Positions 41,261 through 48,605 of a stretch of DNA of 64,000 nt are shown piece by piece. This DNA is from an uncultured Oscillospiraceae bacterium (lineage in GTDB: Bacteria; Bacillota; Clostridia; Oscillospirales; Acutalibacteraceae). The notes under the pieces were generated by a model. That model was not told the DNA's origin, searched no databases, and saw only the letters and a list, made by a program, of their open reading frames with translations. A program made the translations under genes and the position numbers. Every line of letters starts with the position of its first letter. The stretch's first letter is position 1. Location: contig UQLR01000005.1 in the NCBI GenBank assembly GCA_900541975.1, positions 62,001 to 126,000 on the forward strand. The letters are read 5' to 3'.

Positions 41261-42403
41261 ATGGCAAACTTTGATCTTTCCAGTCTGGCACTCAAAAGCG
41301 TGTGCCCGAACAATGAAATCTTTGTGGACGACGCGGATCTGCCGTCCGTTATGGTGTATATCCCGAAATTTAAGAACAGCGACGTGCTGACCGGCGGCAA
41401 CGACAGCACCCACCCGGCTTTTATCGTCAACGGGCAGGAAATCCCCGGCTTTTGGTATTCCAAGTACCAGAACGTCGTACACACCACGCAGCTGACTGAC
41501 GGCAGTATCGCGGCGGCGTACAGCCTGCCGGGAGAGGATCCGACGGCAAGTATCAACTTTGACACCGCTCGCTCCCGCTGCGAAGCCAAGGGCGCAGGCT
41601 GGCACCTCTCCACCAACGCCGAGTGGGCCGCGATCGCTCTCTGGTGCAAAAAGAACGGCTTCATGCCTTACGGCAACAATAACTACGGCAAGGACACCCG
41701 CGAGAGCAATTACAAGGCAATCCCGACGACCTTCTACGGCCCGGACAGCGATCAGCCGGAAGGCACCACGGCCAGAGTGGCAACCGGAACCGGCCCGCTC
41801 ACATGGAGCCACGACAAGACTCTCTCCGGTATCTGGGATCTGAACGGCAACGTGTGGGAATGGCAGGGCGGCATCCGTCTTGTGTGGGGCGAGCTCCAGA
41901 TCCTTGCCAACAATGACGCAGCGGATCCGGACAACCCGCAGAACACCACGAGCGTGTGCTGGAAGGCTATCAACGCCGCCGACGGCTCCCTCGTAGAGCC
42001 TGAGTGCGAAGTGGGCGACAGCTCCGCGACTCTCTCCGGCAGCACCGTGAAACTGGACTATGTAAGCGGCGCATGGCAGTGGACAACCACCGTCGCAAGC
42101 TCTCAGGACGCAAGCCGCAGCTGCGCCTTTGGTAAAGTTACCGCAGCGGCAGCAGTCGGAAACGCCGCCAAGATCCTGCTCCGCTCCCTCGCCCTTCTCC
42201 CGGACGAAGGCGCTCAGAAAGCTGACTACGAAGGCGATTACTTCTGGTGGAACAACGGCGTAGCCGAGCGCTGCGTGTATCGCGGGGGCGCCTGGAACTA
42301 CGGCCCGGCCGCGGGCGTGTTCTACCTCTCCGGCGACCCCTCCCGCTCCAACTCCAGCACGTACATCGGCTTCCGCTCCGCTTTTATCCCGGAAATCGGG
42401 TAA
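41261..42403 (+). CDS. DGR variable protein 1 (FGE-sulfatase/C-type lectin fold), likely receptor-binding
   Basis: A 380-residue protein behind AAAGGAGGACAC. It has the FGE-like fold of DGR ligand-binding proteins: FWYSKYQNVVH near 66, GAGWHLSTNAEWAAIALW near 112, WDLNGNVWEWQGG near 193, and the hypervariable C-terminus CVYRGGAWNY...IGFRSAF (338 onward). The variable repeat is the last coding part, as in the classical Bordetella phage Mtd arrangement. Placed at the end of the tail module, it most likely forms the exchangeable receptor-binding tip. It shares fold and several motifs with the distant target at 4842-6170. Confidence 0.93.
   Translation: MANFDLSSLALKSVCPNNEIFVDDADLPSVMVYIPKFKNSDVLTGGNDSTHPAFIVNGQEIPGFWYSKYQNVVHTTQLTDGSIAAAYSLPGEDPTASINFDTARSRCEAKGAGWHLSTNAEWAAIALWCKKNGFMPYGNNNYGKDTRESNYKAIPTTFYGPDSDQPEGTTARVATGTGPLTWSHDKTLSGIWDLNGNVWEWQGGIRLVWGELQILANNDAADPDNPQNTTSVCWKAINAADGSLVEPECEVGDSSATLSGSTVKLDYVSGAWQWTTTVASSQDASRSCAFGKVTAAAAVGNAAKILLRSLALLPDEGAQKADYEGDYFWWNNGVAERCVYRGGAWNYGPAAGVFYLSGDPSRSNSSTYIGFRSAFIPEIG
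42272..42382 (+). repeat. DGR variable repeat VR1
   Basis: Aligns without gaps to the template repeat over 111 bp. All 13 differences fall on template adenines (of 25), none elsewhere; the changes include A to C, G and T. The last 18 bases are identical. Most changes fall in AAC codons, altering nine codons. Confidence 0.97.
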
Positions 42404-42425
42404 TCTGGCAATCTGAAAATCTGGC
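42388..42425 (+). promoter_or_regulatory. Candidate homing-initiation element behind VR1
   Basis: A small hairpin CCCG-GAAAT-CGGG (42388-42400) ends at the stop codon of the variable protein. Three 8-bp units follow (AATCTGGC, AATCTGAA, AATCTGGC; 42402-42425). CTGG-rich tandem units also follow VR2 but not the template, so they may mark recipients of homing, like IMH versus IMH* in Bordetella phage. Confidence 0.5.
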
Positions 42426-42426
42426 T

Positions 42427-42454
42427 AAGGGGCGGCCCACCAAAGCCGCCCCTT
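42427..42454 (+). other. Strong hairpin between VR1 and avd
   Basis: A 10-bp perfect stem AAGGGGCGGC/GCCGCCCCTT with an 8-nt loop. There is no real T-run, so it is a weak terminator at best. It could attenuate transcription or act in DGR homing. Confidence 0.5.
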
Positions 42455-42476
42455 TACCACAGCAAGGAGACACAAC

Positions 42477-42821
42477 ATGGACAACCTACAACTCCGGCAG
42501 CGTATCGTCCGATCCATGATCCGGGTGGGCGAGCGCACCAATAACATGCGAAAGCCGGAAAAATTCGAGTACCGCAAGCACATGACCGCCGCTTTCATGG
42601 ACATGCTGGAGCTTTGCATTGAGGCGAACCGGGCCAGAGGCCAACGCCGGGTGGAGCTCCAGAACAAAATGGACACGAAGCTGGACGTGCTACGCTCCCT
42701 CGTAGACACGGCAGTTTCGCCGGAGGATCGCCTGATCTCTCCGGGGCTCCATGAGGTATGGAGCAAGGAACTGAACGAAATCGGGCGTATGCTGGGAGGC
42801 TGGAAAAAGTCAAACGAGTAA
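42477..42821 (+). CDS. avd: DGR accessory variability determinant (Avd-like)
   Basis: A 114-residue, highly helical and basic protein between variable repeat and template, as expected for Avd. NNMRKPEKFEYRKHMTAAFM and LCIEANRARGQRRVELQNKM would form helices of the four-helix bundle that assembles as a pentamer and binds the reverse transcriptase and template RNA. Position, length and charge all fit. The ATG follows CAAGGAGAC. Confidence 0.85.
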   Translation: MDNLQLRQRIVRSMIRVGERTNNMRKPEKFEYRKHMTAAFMDMLELCIEANRARGQRRVELQNKMDTKLDVLRSLVDTAVSPEDRLISPGLHEVWSKELNEIGRMLGGWKKSNE

Positions 42822-42859
42822 CACGCCCGTGGGGAATGTGTCGCGATAAAAGGGGGCGC

Positions 42860-42970
42860 TGCGTGTATCGCGGGGGCAACTGGAACAACGGCACGAACGC
42901 GGGCGTGTTCTACCTCAACGGCAACAACTCCCGCTCCAACTCCAACACGAACATCGGCTTCCGCTCCGCT
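42860..42970 (+). repeat. DGR template repeat (TR)
   Basis: A 111-bp non-coding copy of the variable repeats, between avd and the reverse transcriptase gene. It contains 25 adenines, mostly in ten AAC codons, the pattern that adenine mutagenesis turns into many residues but never into stop codons. Its transcript would be the template for mutagenic reverse transcription. The surrounding gene-free stretch 42822-43240 also holds a hairpin (CGGCCGT/ACGGCCG, 43174-43193) that could shape the template RNA. Confidence 0.97.
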
Positions 42971-43240
42971 CTTGCCTTGTCAGCTTATGTCCTGCGAGCT
43001 AAGGCTTTGCAGGAGCACAAAGGCAAAAGGGACGCATTTCCCGGCCGACAAGGCCAAAGATGAACGCTCGCGCAGCTTGCCGGTAAAAAGATACCGGGAG
43101 CGACGGGCAAACCGCGCAGGCTGGCCGTTCCTGCATTATGCGGGTGAAGGGCGGCCGCGATCCTGCGGCGTGGCGGCCGTAGGAAAACGGCCGTTTCAAG
43201 GAGTGCCACACGCGGGCCTTTTTATAAAAACAAGGAAGGA

Positions 43241-43438
43241 GTGACGGCTATCAAAGAAACCGGAAAACCTTCCCTTCTGGAACGAATATACTCGTGGGAA
43301 AATCTGCTGAACGCTTACCACGAAGCAGCGAGCGAGAAATGGTACCGCGGCGACGTGCTGGCCTTCTCTGCAAAGCTGGAGGAAAACCTGATTGAAATAC
43401 AAAACTCCCTGATCTGGCGCACTTACAAGGTGGGCTGA
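43241..43438 (+). pseudogene. DGR reverse transcriptase, N-terminal fragment before an in-frame TGA
   Basis: 65 codons from a GTG behind AAGGAAGGA. The sequence ERIYSWENLLNAYHEAASEK, then LEENLIEIQNSLIWRTYKVG, is the conserved N-terminal region of DGR reverse transcriptases. The TGA at 43436-43438 stands exactly between TYKVG and YREFYVSEP, normally one continuous block. The reading frame continues without shift into the catalytic part. A nonsense mutation, a sequence error or readthrough are all possible. Confidence 0.85.
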
Positions 43439-44380
43439 TACCGGGAGTTTTATGTTTCGGAGCCAAAGCGCCGCCTTATTATGGCGCTGAGCTTCCCGGA
43501 TCGCGTCGTGCAGTGGGCCGTATATCTGCAAGTCAACAAAGAGCTCGACAACGGCATGATCTACCATAGTTACGGCTGCCGGGTGGGAAAAGGCACCACA
43601 AGGGCGGCTGATCGGCTTCAATACTGGGCGGCTCTCGTTGACCGTAAGCCGGGTGCGAGCTGGCACTACTTAAAGCTGGATATTTCAAAGTATTTTTACC
43701 GGGTAGACCATGAGGTTTTACTCGGTATTTTACGGCGCAAATACCCGAACGAGGACGGCTTTCTCTGGCTTATGGAGACGATCATCAACTGCGACCACAC
43801 GCCCTTCGGGCTGCCGCCGGGGAAAACAGCCGACGAGGTGCCGCCTTCCGAGCGACTCTTTGAGGTAGGTATGCCGATCGGAAACCTTACCAGCCAAATG
43901 CTTGCGAACGTCTGCCTCAACGAACTGGATCAGTACATCAAGCACGAGCTGAAAGCTCGCTTTTATGTGCGTTACATGGACGACATGGTGCTGCTGCACC
44001 CGGACGCCAAAACTCTGAACCGGTGGCGGGTGCAAATTGAGGACTACCTCAACAATGTGCTGCACCTCGAACTCAACGGAAAGACCGCGATCGGACTCGT
44101 AAAGCACGGGATCACCTTCGTGGGCTGCCGGATCTTCCCCGGCTACCGTAAGCCGACAAAGCAGAGCGTCAAGAAAATGAAGGCGCGTATGCGGTATATC
44201 GCCAAGGAGTACGAGGCGGGCCTGATCGACTTCGACGCCGTGGACGCCACCATGCAGAGCTACTTCGGTATGCTGAGCCACTGCTCCACCCACGGGCTCC
44301 AGAAGTGGATCGAGAAAAATATAGTTTTCAAACGAAAAGAACCGGCCGCAGAGGCAAAGGAGGTGAACCTATGGACGTAA
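43439..44380 (+). CDS. DGR reverse transcriptase, catalytic part
   Basis: The frame continues after the TGA with YREFYVSEPKRRLIMAL; the first ATG is at 43481, giving 299 residues. The catalytic motifs are present: LKLDISKYFYRV (motif A, first Asp), the DGR-type GMPIGNLTSQ in place of retroviral QGxxxSP, and YVRYMDDMVLL (motif C). The full frame 43241-44380 would encode about 379 residues, typical of DGR enzymes. The enzyme copies the template RNA with adenine-directed errors. Starting at 43481 would lose the conserved N-terminal helices, so activity of this form is doubtful. Confidence 0.9.
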   Translation, partial: YREFYVSEPKRRLIMALSFPDRVVQWAVYLQVNKELDNGMIYHSYGCRVGKGTTRAADRLQYWAALVDRKPGASWHYLKLDISKYFYRVDHEVLLGILRRKYPNEDGFLWLMETIINCDHTPFGLPPGKTADEVPPSERLFEVGMPIGNLTSQMLANVCLNELDQYIKHELKARFYVRYMDDMVLLHPDAKTLNRWRVQIEDYLNNVLHLELNGKTAIGLVKHGITFVGCRIFPGYRKPTKQSVKKMKARMRYIAKEYEAGLIDFDAVDATMQSYFGMLSHCSTHGLQKWIEKNIVFKRKEPAAEAKEVNLWT

Positions 44381-44727
44381 CCGCAATAATCATAGCCGCG
44401 AGCATACCCTCGGCCATAACTGGCTTTTGCTTCTGGCTTATTGAGAGGAACATCAAGAAACAGGACAAAAAGAGGGAGGCCGAGGAAGAAGCCCGACACG
44501 AGGACATGGAGAGGCGCGAAAACTTACGGCAGCAGCAAGAGTTTTACCTCGTCCAAGGCGTAAACGCTGCGATCGCGCTCGGCGAGGCCACGGCCAAAGC
44601 GGTGCAGCGGATCCCTGACGCTCACTGCAACGGAGACATGCACGCGGCGCTGGAGTATGCCTCGAAAGTCAAACACGCACAAAAGGACTTTCTGGCTAAA
44701 CAGGGGATCAATTCCATTTACGAATAG
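44371..44727 (+). CDS. Small membrane protein of the lysis region
   Basis: The ATG at 44371 behind AAAGGAGGTGAACCT gives 118 residues; it overlaps the reverse transcriptase end by 10 bp. One N-terminal membrane segment (about 3-24, IIIAASIPSAITGFCFWLI) is followed by a highly charged coiled coil (DKKREAEEEARHEDMERR) and an Ala-rich C-terminus. The shape resembles accessory holin-like proteins, but no family is recognised. Position between DGR and endolysin fits a lysis role. Confidence 0.6.
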   Translation: MDVTAIIIAASIPSAITGFCFWLIERNIKKQDKKREAEEEARHEDMERRENLRQQQEFYLVQGVNAAIALGEATAKAVQRIPDAHCNGDMHAALEYASKVKHAQKDFLAKQGINSIYE

Positions 44728-44739
44728 GGGGCGACGACC

Positions 44740-45111
44740 ATGTGCGAGGAATACACCGGGCCGGACGCCGTTGTGGATCCGCAGCTCCGGCAACTGGCCG
44801 AAGAAAACAAAAAGCTCCGGGAGCAGATCCAGCAAATGCGAGCTGCCGCTGCAGCAAAAAAGAAGGTTGAGTTTTCAAAGCTCATTTTTCTGGGCGTAAG
44901 TATCGCCACCATAGCGATCACCGTCTTTTCCTGCCGCATGATCTGGATCACCATGGACACCTCCGTGCTGGCCTATCTGATCCCGGCGGTATTTGCAGAA
45001 ATGGCCTCGGCGACCGGTTTCTATTACACCAAGGCAAAGGCAGAAAACAAGATCAAGCTCATGGCCCTGAACGGCGTCAAGCCGGAGCCGTCGAGCTTTG
45101 AAACCTATTAA
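44740..45111 (+). CDS. Coiled-coil membrane protein, possibly holin-related
   Basis: A 123-residue protein. A cytoplasmic coiled coil (LRQLAEENKKLREQIQQM, about 16-33) precedes two hydrophobic segments (about 48-66 and 74-94), then a short charged tail. Placed just before the endolysin, it may be part of the holin/antiholin set, but the clear holin is downstream. No family is recognised. Confidence 0.6.
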   Translation: MCEEYTGPDAVVDPQLRQLAEENKKLREQIQQMRAAAAAKKKVEFSKLIFLGVSIATIAITVFSCRMIWITMDTSVLAYLIPAVFAEMASATGFYYTKAKAENKIKLMALNGVKPEPSSFETY

Positions 45112-45129
45112 CAAAAAAAGGAGGGACTC

Positions 45130-46653
45130 ATGGGACTAACAGGAAAAAACAACGAGGAAAAGGCGTGGAACTTCCTCAAAGGCAAGATCAAGAATGACTT
45201 CGGCGTGTCGGGCCTTATGGGGGAACTGTTCGCCGAGAGCGGGCTCAACCCGCAGAACCTCCAGAACTCCTACGAGAAAAAGCTCGGCTTTACGGACGCC
45301 ACCTACACCGCAGCCGTAGACTCTGGGAGCTATGCCAACTTTGTGCATGACTCCGCAGGCTACGGCGTTGCACAGTGGACGTTCTGGAGCCGGAAGGAGG
45401 CGCTGCTCAACTATGTGAGGGCGCTCGGCGCTTCAATCGGGGATCTGGAGGCGCAGCTCGGCTTTTTGTATAAAGAGCTGAGCGAAAGCTACCCCTCTGT
45501 TTTGGCAGCCTTAAAAACAGCTACCAGCGTGAGGGCTGCAAGTGACAAGGTGCTGACCGACTTTGAAAGACCGGCCGATCAGTCCGAAGCGGTAAAAATC
45601 AAACGGGCGAGCTACGGGCAAACGTATTATGACAAATACGCGAAAGCCGCAGCTTCCACGCCCTCAGAAGGAGGCAATAATATGAGCAATAGTCCATTAG
45701 TAAACTGCACCGTAAAAAGCCCGAACCACAGCGGGAAACGTACACACAGCATTGACACACTGACGCCCCACTGCGTTGTGGGGCAGCTCACAGCGGAAGG
45801 GATCGGCTCCTGCTTCCCGGCGGGGCGCGAAGCGAGTTGTAACTACGGGATCGGCAAGGACGCCCGCGTCGTCCTCGTAGTAGACGAGTGTAACCGGAGC
45901 TGGTGCAGCTCCAGCAACTCCAACGACCAGCGGGCCGTAACGATCGAGTGCGCCAGCGACAAAACAGATCCTTACGCTATGAACTCGGCCGTTTACGAAA
46001 AGCTGATCGAGCTCTGCGCGGACATCTGCAAGAGAAACGGGAAAAACAAGGTTTTGTGGCTGGGTAGCAAAGAGAAAACTCTCGCATACACGCCAAAAAG
46101 CAACGAAATGGTGCTGACCGCGCACCGGTGGTTTGCAAATAAGAGCTGCCCCGGTGACTGGCTCTACTCCCGCTATGGCGAGCTTGCCGACAGGATCAAC
46201 GCTCTGCTGGGGACGGGAGGCAGCTCCGGATCCGGCGGCGGATCCACTGGCGGCAGCTCCAGCTCCGGATCCGTTCTTTACTATGTCCAGAGCGGCGCGT
46301 ACTCACAGAAAGCAAATGCCGACGCTCAGGCGGCGAGACTCAAAGCGGCTGGCTTCGAGGTGCTCATAAAGAAAGTCGGAAATCTTTACAAGGTGCAGAC
46401 CGGGGCGTATTCCAAAAAGGCAAACGCTGACGCTCAGGTATCTAAGCTCAAAGCGAAAGGCTTCGACGCCTTTGTGACGACCAACGGCGGCGGTACCGCG
46501 GCTTCCGGCGATACCCCCAAGAAATCCAACACAGAGATCGCCAAAGAGGTGATCGCAGGAAAGTGGGGAAACGGAGCGGATCGCAAGAAACGCCTCGAAG
46601 CGGCCGGGTATAACTACGCAGCCGTTCAGAAAATTGTCAACAGTATGCTTTAA
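45130..46653 (+). CDS. Modular endolysin (lysozyme - amidase - SPOR - CW_7)
   Basis: A 507-residue enzyme. Residues about 4-125 resemble the phage tail-type lysozyme domain (WNFLKGKIKNDFGVSGLMG, then GVAQWTFWSRKEAL). Residues about 190-355 form an N-acetylmuramoyl-L-alanine amidase (type 2; TPHCVVGQL, VTIECASD, HRWFANKSCPGDWL). A Gly/Ser linker (about 360-380), a SPOR domain (YYVQSGAYSQKANADAQAA and its repeat, 387-455) and a CW_7-like wall-binding end (AKEVIAGKWGNGADRKKRL) follow. It cuts both glycan and peptide bonds. An internal start may yield the amidase alone. Confidence 0.92.
   Translation: MGLTGKNNEEKAWNFLKGKIKNDFGVSGLMGELFAESGLNPQNLQNSYEKKLGFTDATYTAAVDSGSYANFVHDSAGYGVAQWTFWSRKEALLNYVRALGASIGDLEAQLGFLYKELSESYPSVLAALKTATSVRAASDKVLTDFERPADQSEAVKIKRASYGQTYYDKYAKAAASTPSEGGNNMSNSPLVNCTVKSPNHSGKRTHSIDTLTPHCVVGQLTAEGIGSCFPAGREASCNYGIGKDARVVLVVDECNRSWCSSSNSNDQRAVTIECASDKTDPYAMNSAVYEKLIELCADICKRNGKNKVLWLGSKEKTLAYTPKSNEMVLTAHRWFANKSCPGDWLYSRYGELADRINALLGTGGSSGSGGGSTGGSSSSGSVLYYVQSGAYSQKANADAQAARLKAAGFEVLIKKVGNLYKVQTGAYSKKANADAQVSKLKAKGFDAFVTTNGGGTAASGDTPKKSNTEIAKEVIAGKWGNGADRKKRLEAAGYNYAAVQKIVNSML
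45682..46653 (+). CDS. Nested amidase form of the endolysin from an internal start
   Basis: In frame within the endolysin gene, AGAAGGAGGCAATAAT directly precedes an ATG at 45682 (residue 185), exactly at the border of lysozyme and amidase domains. The product of 323 residues would contain amidase, SPOR and CW_7 domains. Internal starts making a shorter partner are known for several Gram-positive phage endolysins. Use here is inferred. Confidence 0.6.
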   Translation: MSNSPLVNCTVKSPNHSGKRTHSIDTLTPHCVVGQLTAEGIGSCFPAGREASCNYGIGKDARVVLVVDECNRSWCSSSNSNDQRAVTIECASDKTDPYAMNSAVYEKLIELCADICKRNGKNKVLWLGSKEKTLAYTPKSNEMVLTAHRWFANKSCPGDWLYSRYGELADRINALLGTGGSSGSGGGSTGGSSSSGSVLYYVQSGAYSQKANADAQAARLKAAGFEVLIKKVGNLYKVQTGAYSKKANADAQVSKLKAKGFDAFVTTNGGGTAASGDTPKKSNTEIAKEVIAGKWGNGADRKKRLEAAGYNYAAVQKIVNSML

Positions 46654-46674
46654 TACCAAAGGAGGGACACGAAC

Positions 46675-47211
46675 ATGGAAATGTTAGAACAGATCGCAGA
46701 CGCTTTTGTGCCGATCCTCTGCCTGCTTATCACGGCTGGCGGCGGCTATCTGGTGGCACTCCTGCGCCGCCAGACTCAGCAGATCGAGGAAGAACTGGAC
46801 AACGAAACCGCTTCAAAGTACATTGATCTGGCAACGGACGCCGTGGAGCAGGCCGTGACATATACGGCCCAGACCTTTGTTGACGCCCTGAAAGCGGAGG
46901 GTGCTTTTACGAAAGAAAAGCAACTGGAAGCATTTCAGAAGGCACGGGACAAGGTGCTGGAGATCCTCGGAGATACCACCGTGAAGGCTCTGGGGGAGAT
47001 CTACGGCGACTTCGACGCATGGCTGGACACCAAGATCGAGCAGGTATGCCGGGACATTAAAGTGCCGGAGGTTGAAAAAGCAGCCACTACCACAGCGGCA
47101 GCGACGGCGGCGAGCGTAGCGAGCACGATCGCCACCACGGCAGTGCAGCAGATTGCAGCCGAAGCGACACCGGCAAGCGAGCCGGTAGAAACCGAAGAAA
47201 AAACGGAATAA
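46675..47211 (+). CDS. Phage holin, LLH family
   Basis: A 178-residue protein with one N-terminal membrane segment (about residues 9-30, VPILCLLITAGGGYLVALL), then a charged helical region (TASKYIDLATDAVEQAVTY, AFQKARDKVLEIL) typical of LLH holins, and an Ala/Thr-rich tail. Holins form membrane lesions that release or activate the endolysin. It is the last gene of the structural/lysis operon before a terminator. Confidence 0.82.
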   Translation: MEMLEQIADAFVPILCLLITAGGGYLVALLRRQTQQIEEELDNETASKYIDLATDAVEQAVTYTAQTFVDALKAEGAFTKEKQLEAFQKARDKVLEILGDTTVKALGEIYGDFDAWLDTKIEQVCRDIKVPEVEKAATTTAAATAASVASTIATTAVQQIAAEATPASEPVETEEKTE

Positions 47212-47240
47212 TAGCGGGGAAAACCCGCACAACGAGAAAG

Positions 47241-47273
47241 CCCGGCGGGAGAAATCCTGCCGGGCATTTTTTC
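47241..47273. terminator. Terminator at the end of the late operon
   Basis: Stem GCCCGGC...GCCGGGC with an extended GGA/TCC inner pairing, then ATTTTTT. It separates the convergent holin gene and the minus-strand gene at 47276. Confidence 0.85.
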
Positions 47274-47275
47274 TA

Positions 47276-47857
47276 TTATTCAACAGTCTGACCGATAGCT
47301 TCGAGCGACTCCCGGATCTGGCTGAGGTTTTCCTGCGTGGCGTCGTCCTCCACGCTCTCGGCTCCCCGGTAAACATATTTAACGGCCTGCTCCAAGTCCA
47401 TGCCAAGCTCCGCATAATCCCTCGCGGCCTCGTCGTTTTGGTAGGCGTATTCAAGCCAGTAACCGTAAGAAATGGCCTGCTCCATTGTTTCGTTATCTGC
47501 ATAAAAATCAGGATAATGCTCTACAATGAAGGTCACGGCCTCGTCTCGTTTCGCGTCTGAAACTCCGTTTTCCTCAATATCCTGCTTTGCAGCCAAGGCC
47601 AGCGCGTCCACCTTTGCGCTTGTGTTTGCTTCCGGCTCCGCTTTGGCTTCCGTTTCACTCACTGCCTCAGTGGCAGGATCCTGAGTCTCCGGGGCCTCTG
47701 AGGTAGCCTGCGTTCCCGTAGCCTGCGGCTGCTGCGTTTCGGTATTCCCTCCGACCGCCGCTGCAATCAAAACGACCGCTACAACCGCAATAATGATCCA
47801 CTTCTTTTTGCCCCGTGGAGCCTCTGCCTGCTTCTGATCTGCGTCCTTTTTCCGCAT
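47276..47857 (-). CDS. Membrane-anchored surface protein of the lysogeny region
   Basis: A 193-residue protein and the only convincing minus-strand gene in the prophage. A basic start (PRGKKK) is followed by one membrane segment (about 20-38), a Thr/Gln/Glu-rich linker (40-85) and a helical acidic domain exposed outside. It has its own promoter and an AGGAGGT site. Such independently expressed genes next to repressors often act during lysogeny, for example in superinfection exclusion. This role is inferred from place and layout; no family is recognised. Confidence 0.7.
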   Translation of the reverse strand: MRKKDADQKQAEAPRGKKKWIIIAVVAVVLIAAAVGGNTETQQPQATGTQATSEAPETQDPATEAVSETEAKAEPEANTSAKVDALALAAKQDIEENGVSDAKRDEAVTFIVEHYPDFYADNETMEQAISYGYWLEYAYQNDEAARDYAELGMDLEQAVKYVYRGAESVEDDATQENLSQIRESLEAIGQTVE

Positions 47858-47922
47858 AATGTTTTTACCTCCTGCACATGCTCGAAATTAGCGTTTTTTC
47901 GCCTTTAGTCATGTTTGGGATA

Positions 47923-47952
47923 ATTATAACGGGCGAAGCATGGTAATGTCAA
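47923..47952 (-). promoter_or_regulatory. Promoter of the minus-strand surface gene
   Basis: On the minus strand: TTGACA (47947-47952), 18-bp spacer, TATAAT (47923-47928). The start codon lies about 65 bp further on, behind AGGAGGT. Confidence 0.8.
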
Positions 47953-47997
47953 TATGCGTTCTACCTATCTTTGGCATAAGAAGGAGGCACTGAAAAA

Positions 47998-48246
47998 GTG
48001 AAAATTTACAAGCACAAAGACGGCAGGTGCAACGCTTCGGGGCCTCAAATAAAGGCGCTGCGCGAGGCTGCGGGACTCTCTCAGGAGCAGCTCGCGGCAA
48101 AGGTACAGCTTGCCGGACTAAACTTGAACCAGAAAGCGATCAGCAGGATAGAAACCGGCGATCGAGTAGTCCCTGACTACGAACTTATATTTTTCTCTGA
48201 GGCGCTGGGCGTACCGATTGAGCAGCTACTCAGCGCGGAAGAATGA
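47998..48246 (+). CDS. XRE-family HTH regulator
   Basis: An 82-residue protein with a Cro/CI-type helix-turn-helix: IKALREAAGLSQEQLAAKVQ (about 17-36) and LNLNQKAISRIETGDRVVPD. Starts at a GTG behind AAGGAGGCACTG. It is divergent from the minus-strand surface gene and upstream of an operator-like palindrome at 48311, to which it or the second HTH protein may bind. A lysogeny control role is likely. Confidence 0.85.
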   Translation: MKIYKHKDGRCNASGPQIKALREAAGLSQEQLAAKVQLAGLNLNQKAISRIETGDRVVPDYELIFFSEALGVPIEQLLSAEE

Positions 48247-48303
48247 GGGCGGGAAACCGCCCTATTTTCTTGTGAAAAAAAGCGAAAAGCGGAGGAAATG
48301 AGC

Positions 48304-48332
48304 TTGACTATATACATCTTTAGATGTATAAT
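48304..48332 (+). promoter_or_regulatory. Promoter with overlapping palindromic operator
   Basis: TTGACT (48304-48309), 17-bp spacer, TATAAT (48327-48332). The spacer is filled by a perfect inverted repeat TATACATCT-TT-AGATGTATA (48311-48330). A repressor dimer bound there would block RNA polymerase, the typical design of a phage repressor-controlled promoter. Confidence 0.85.
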
Positions 48333-48403
48333 AAAAGCACAAGGTAAGGGAAAACCTGAGTAATCAGAAAGGAGGAACAAAAACACAGAAAGGAGGCGAA
48401 CCG

Positions 48404-48526
48404 GTGGACGATAAAGAAAAGCAAACAAAAGAACTGCTCGAAGTTCTTAAAAAGGCTTTAGAAAGTGAAGCGGTGGAACGGATCACAATAACCATAAAGC
48501 CAAACAAGAAACCCAAGCAGTCCTAA
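48404..48526 (+). CDS. Small protein under the operator-controlled promoter
   Basis: A 40-residue frame from a GTG behind AAAGGAGGCGAACC: a charged N-terminal helix (KEKQTKELLEVLKKALESE), then a short strand (RITITIKP) and a basic tail. Too small to classify. Its strong ribosome site and its own promoter and terminator make it likely to be expressed. It might be an antirepressor-like or regulatory peptide; unproven. Confidence 0.55.
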   Translation: MDDKEKQTKELLEVLKKALESEAVERITITIKPNKKPKQS

Positions 48527-48532
48527 AGCTCC

Positions 48533-48564
48533 GGCGGTGGGAAATTCCCACCCACCGCCTTTAT
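48533..48564 (+). terminator. Terminator behind the small gene
   Basis: Stem GGCGGTGGG/CCCACCGCC with a 9-nt loop, followed by TTTATTAT. Confidence 0.75.
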
Positions 48565-48605
48565 TATATCCACCGCCACCTAACAAGTCAAGAAGGAGGC
48601 CAGAT

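Noticed and set aside
42858..43063. The template repeat as part of an expressed protein frame
   Set aside because: A frame is open through the template, but it has no ribosome site and its downstream part is not protein-like. The 25 adenines in AAC codons and the location fit a non-coding DGR template.
43436..43438. Reassigned TGA codon (alternative genetic code) in the phage
   Set aside because: TGA terminates several tightly packed phage genes, including 24677-25927, 28518-29147 and 37300-37584, and I noticed no other conserved gene split by an in-frame TGA.
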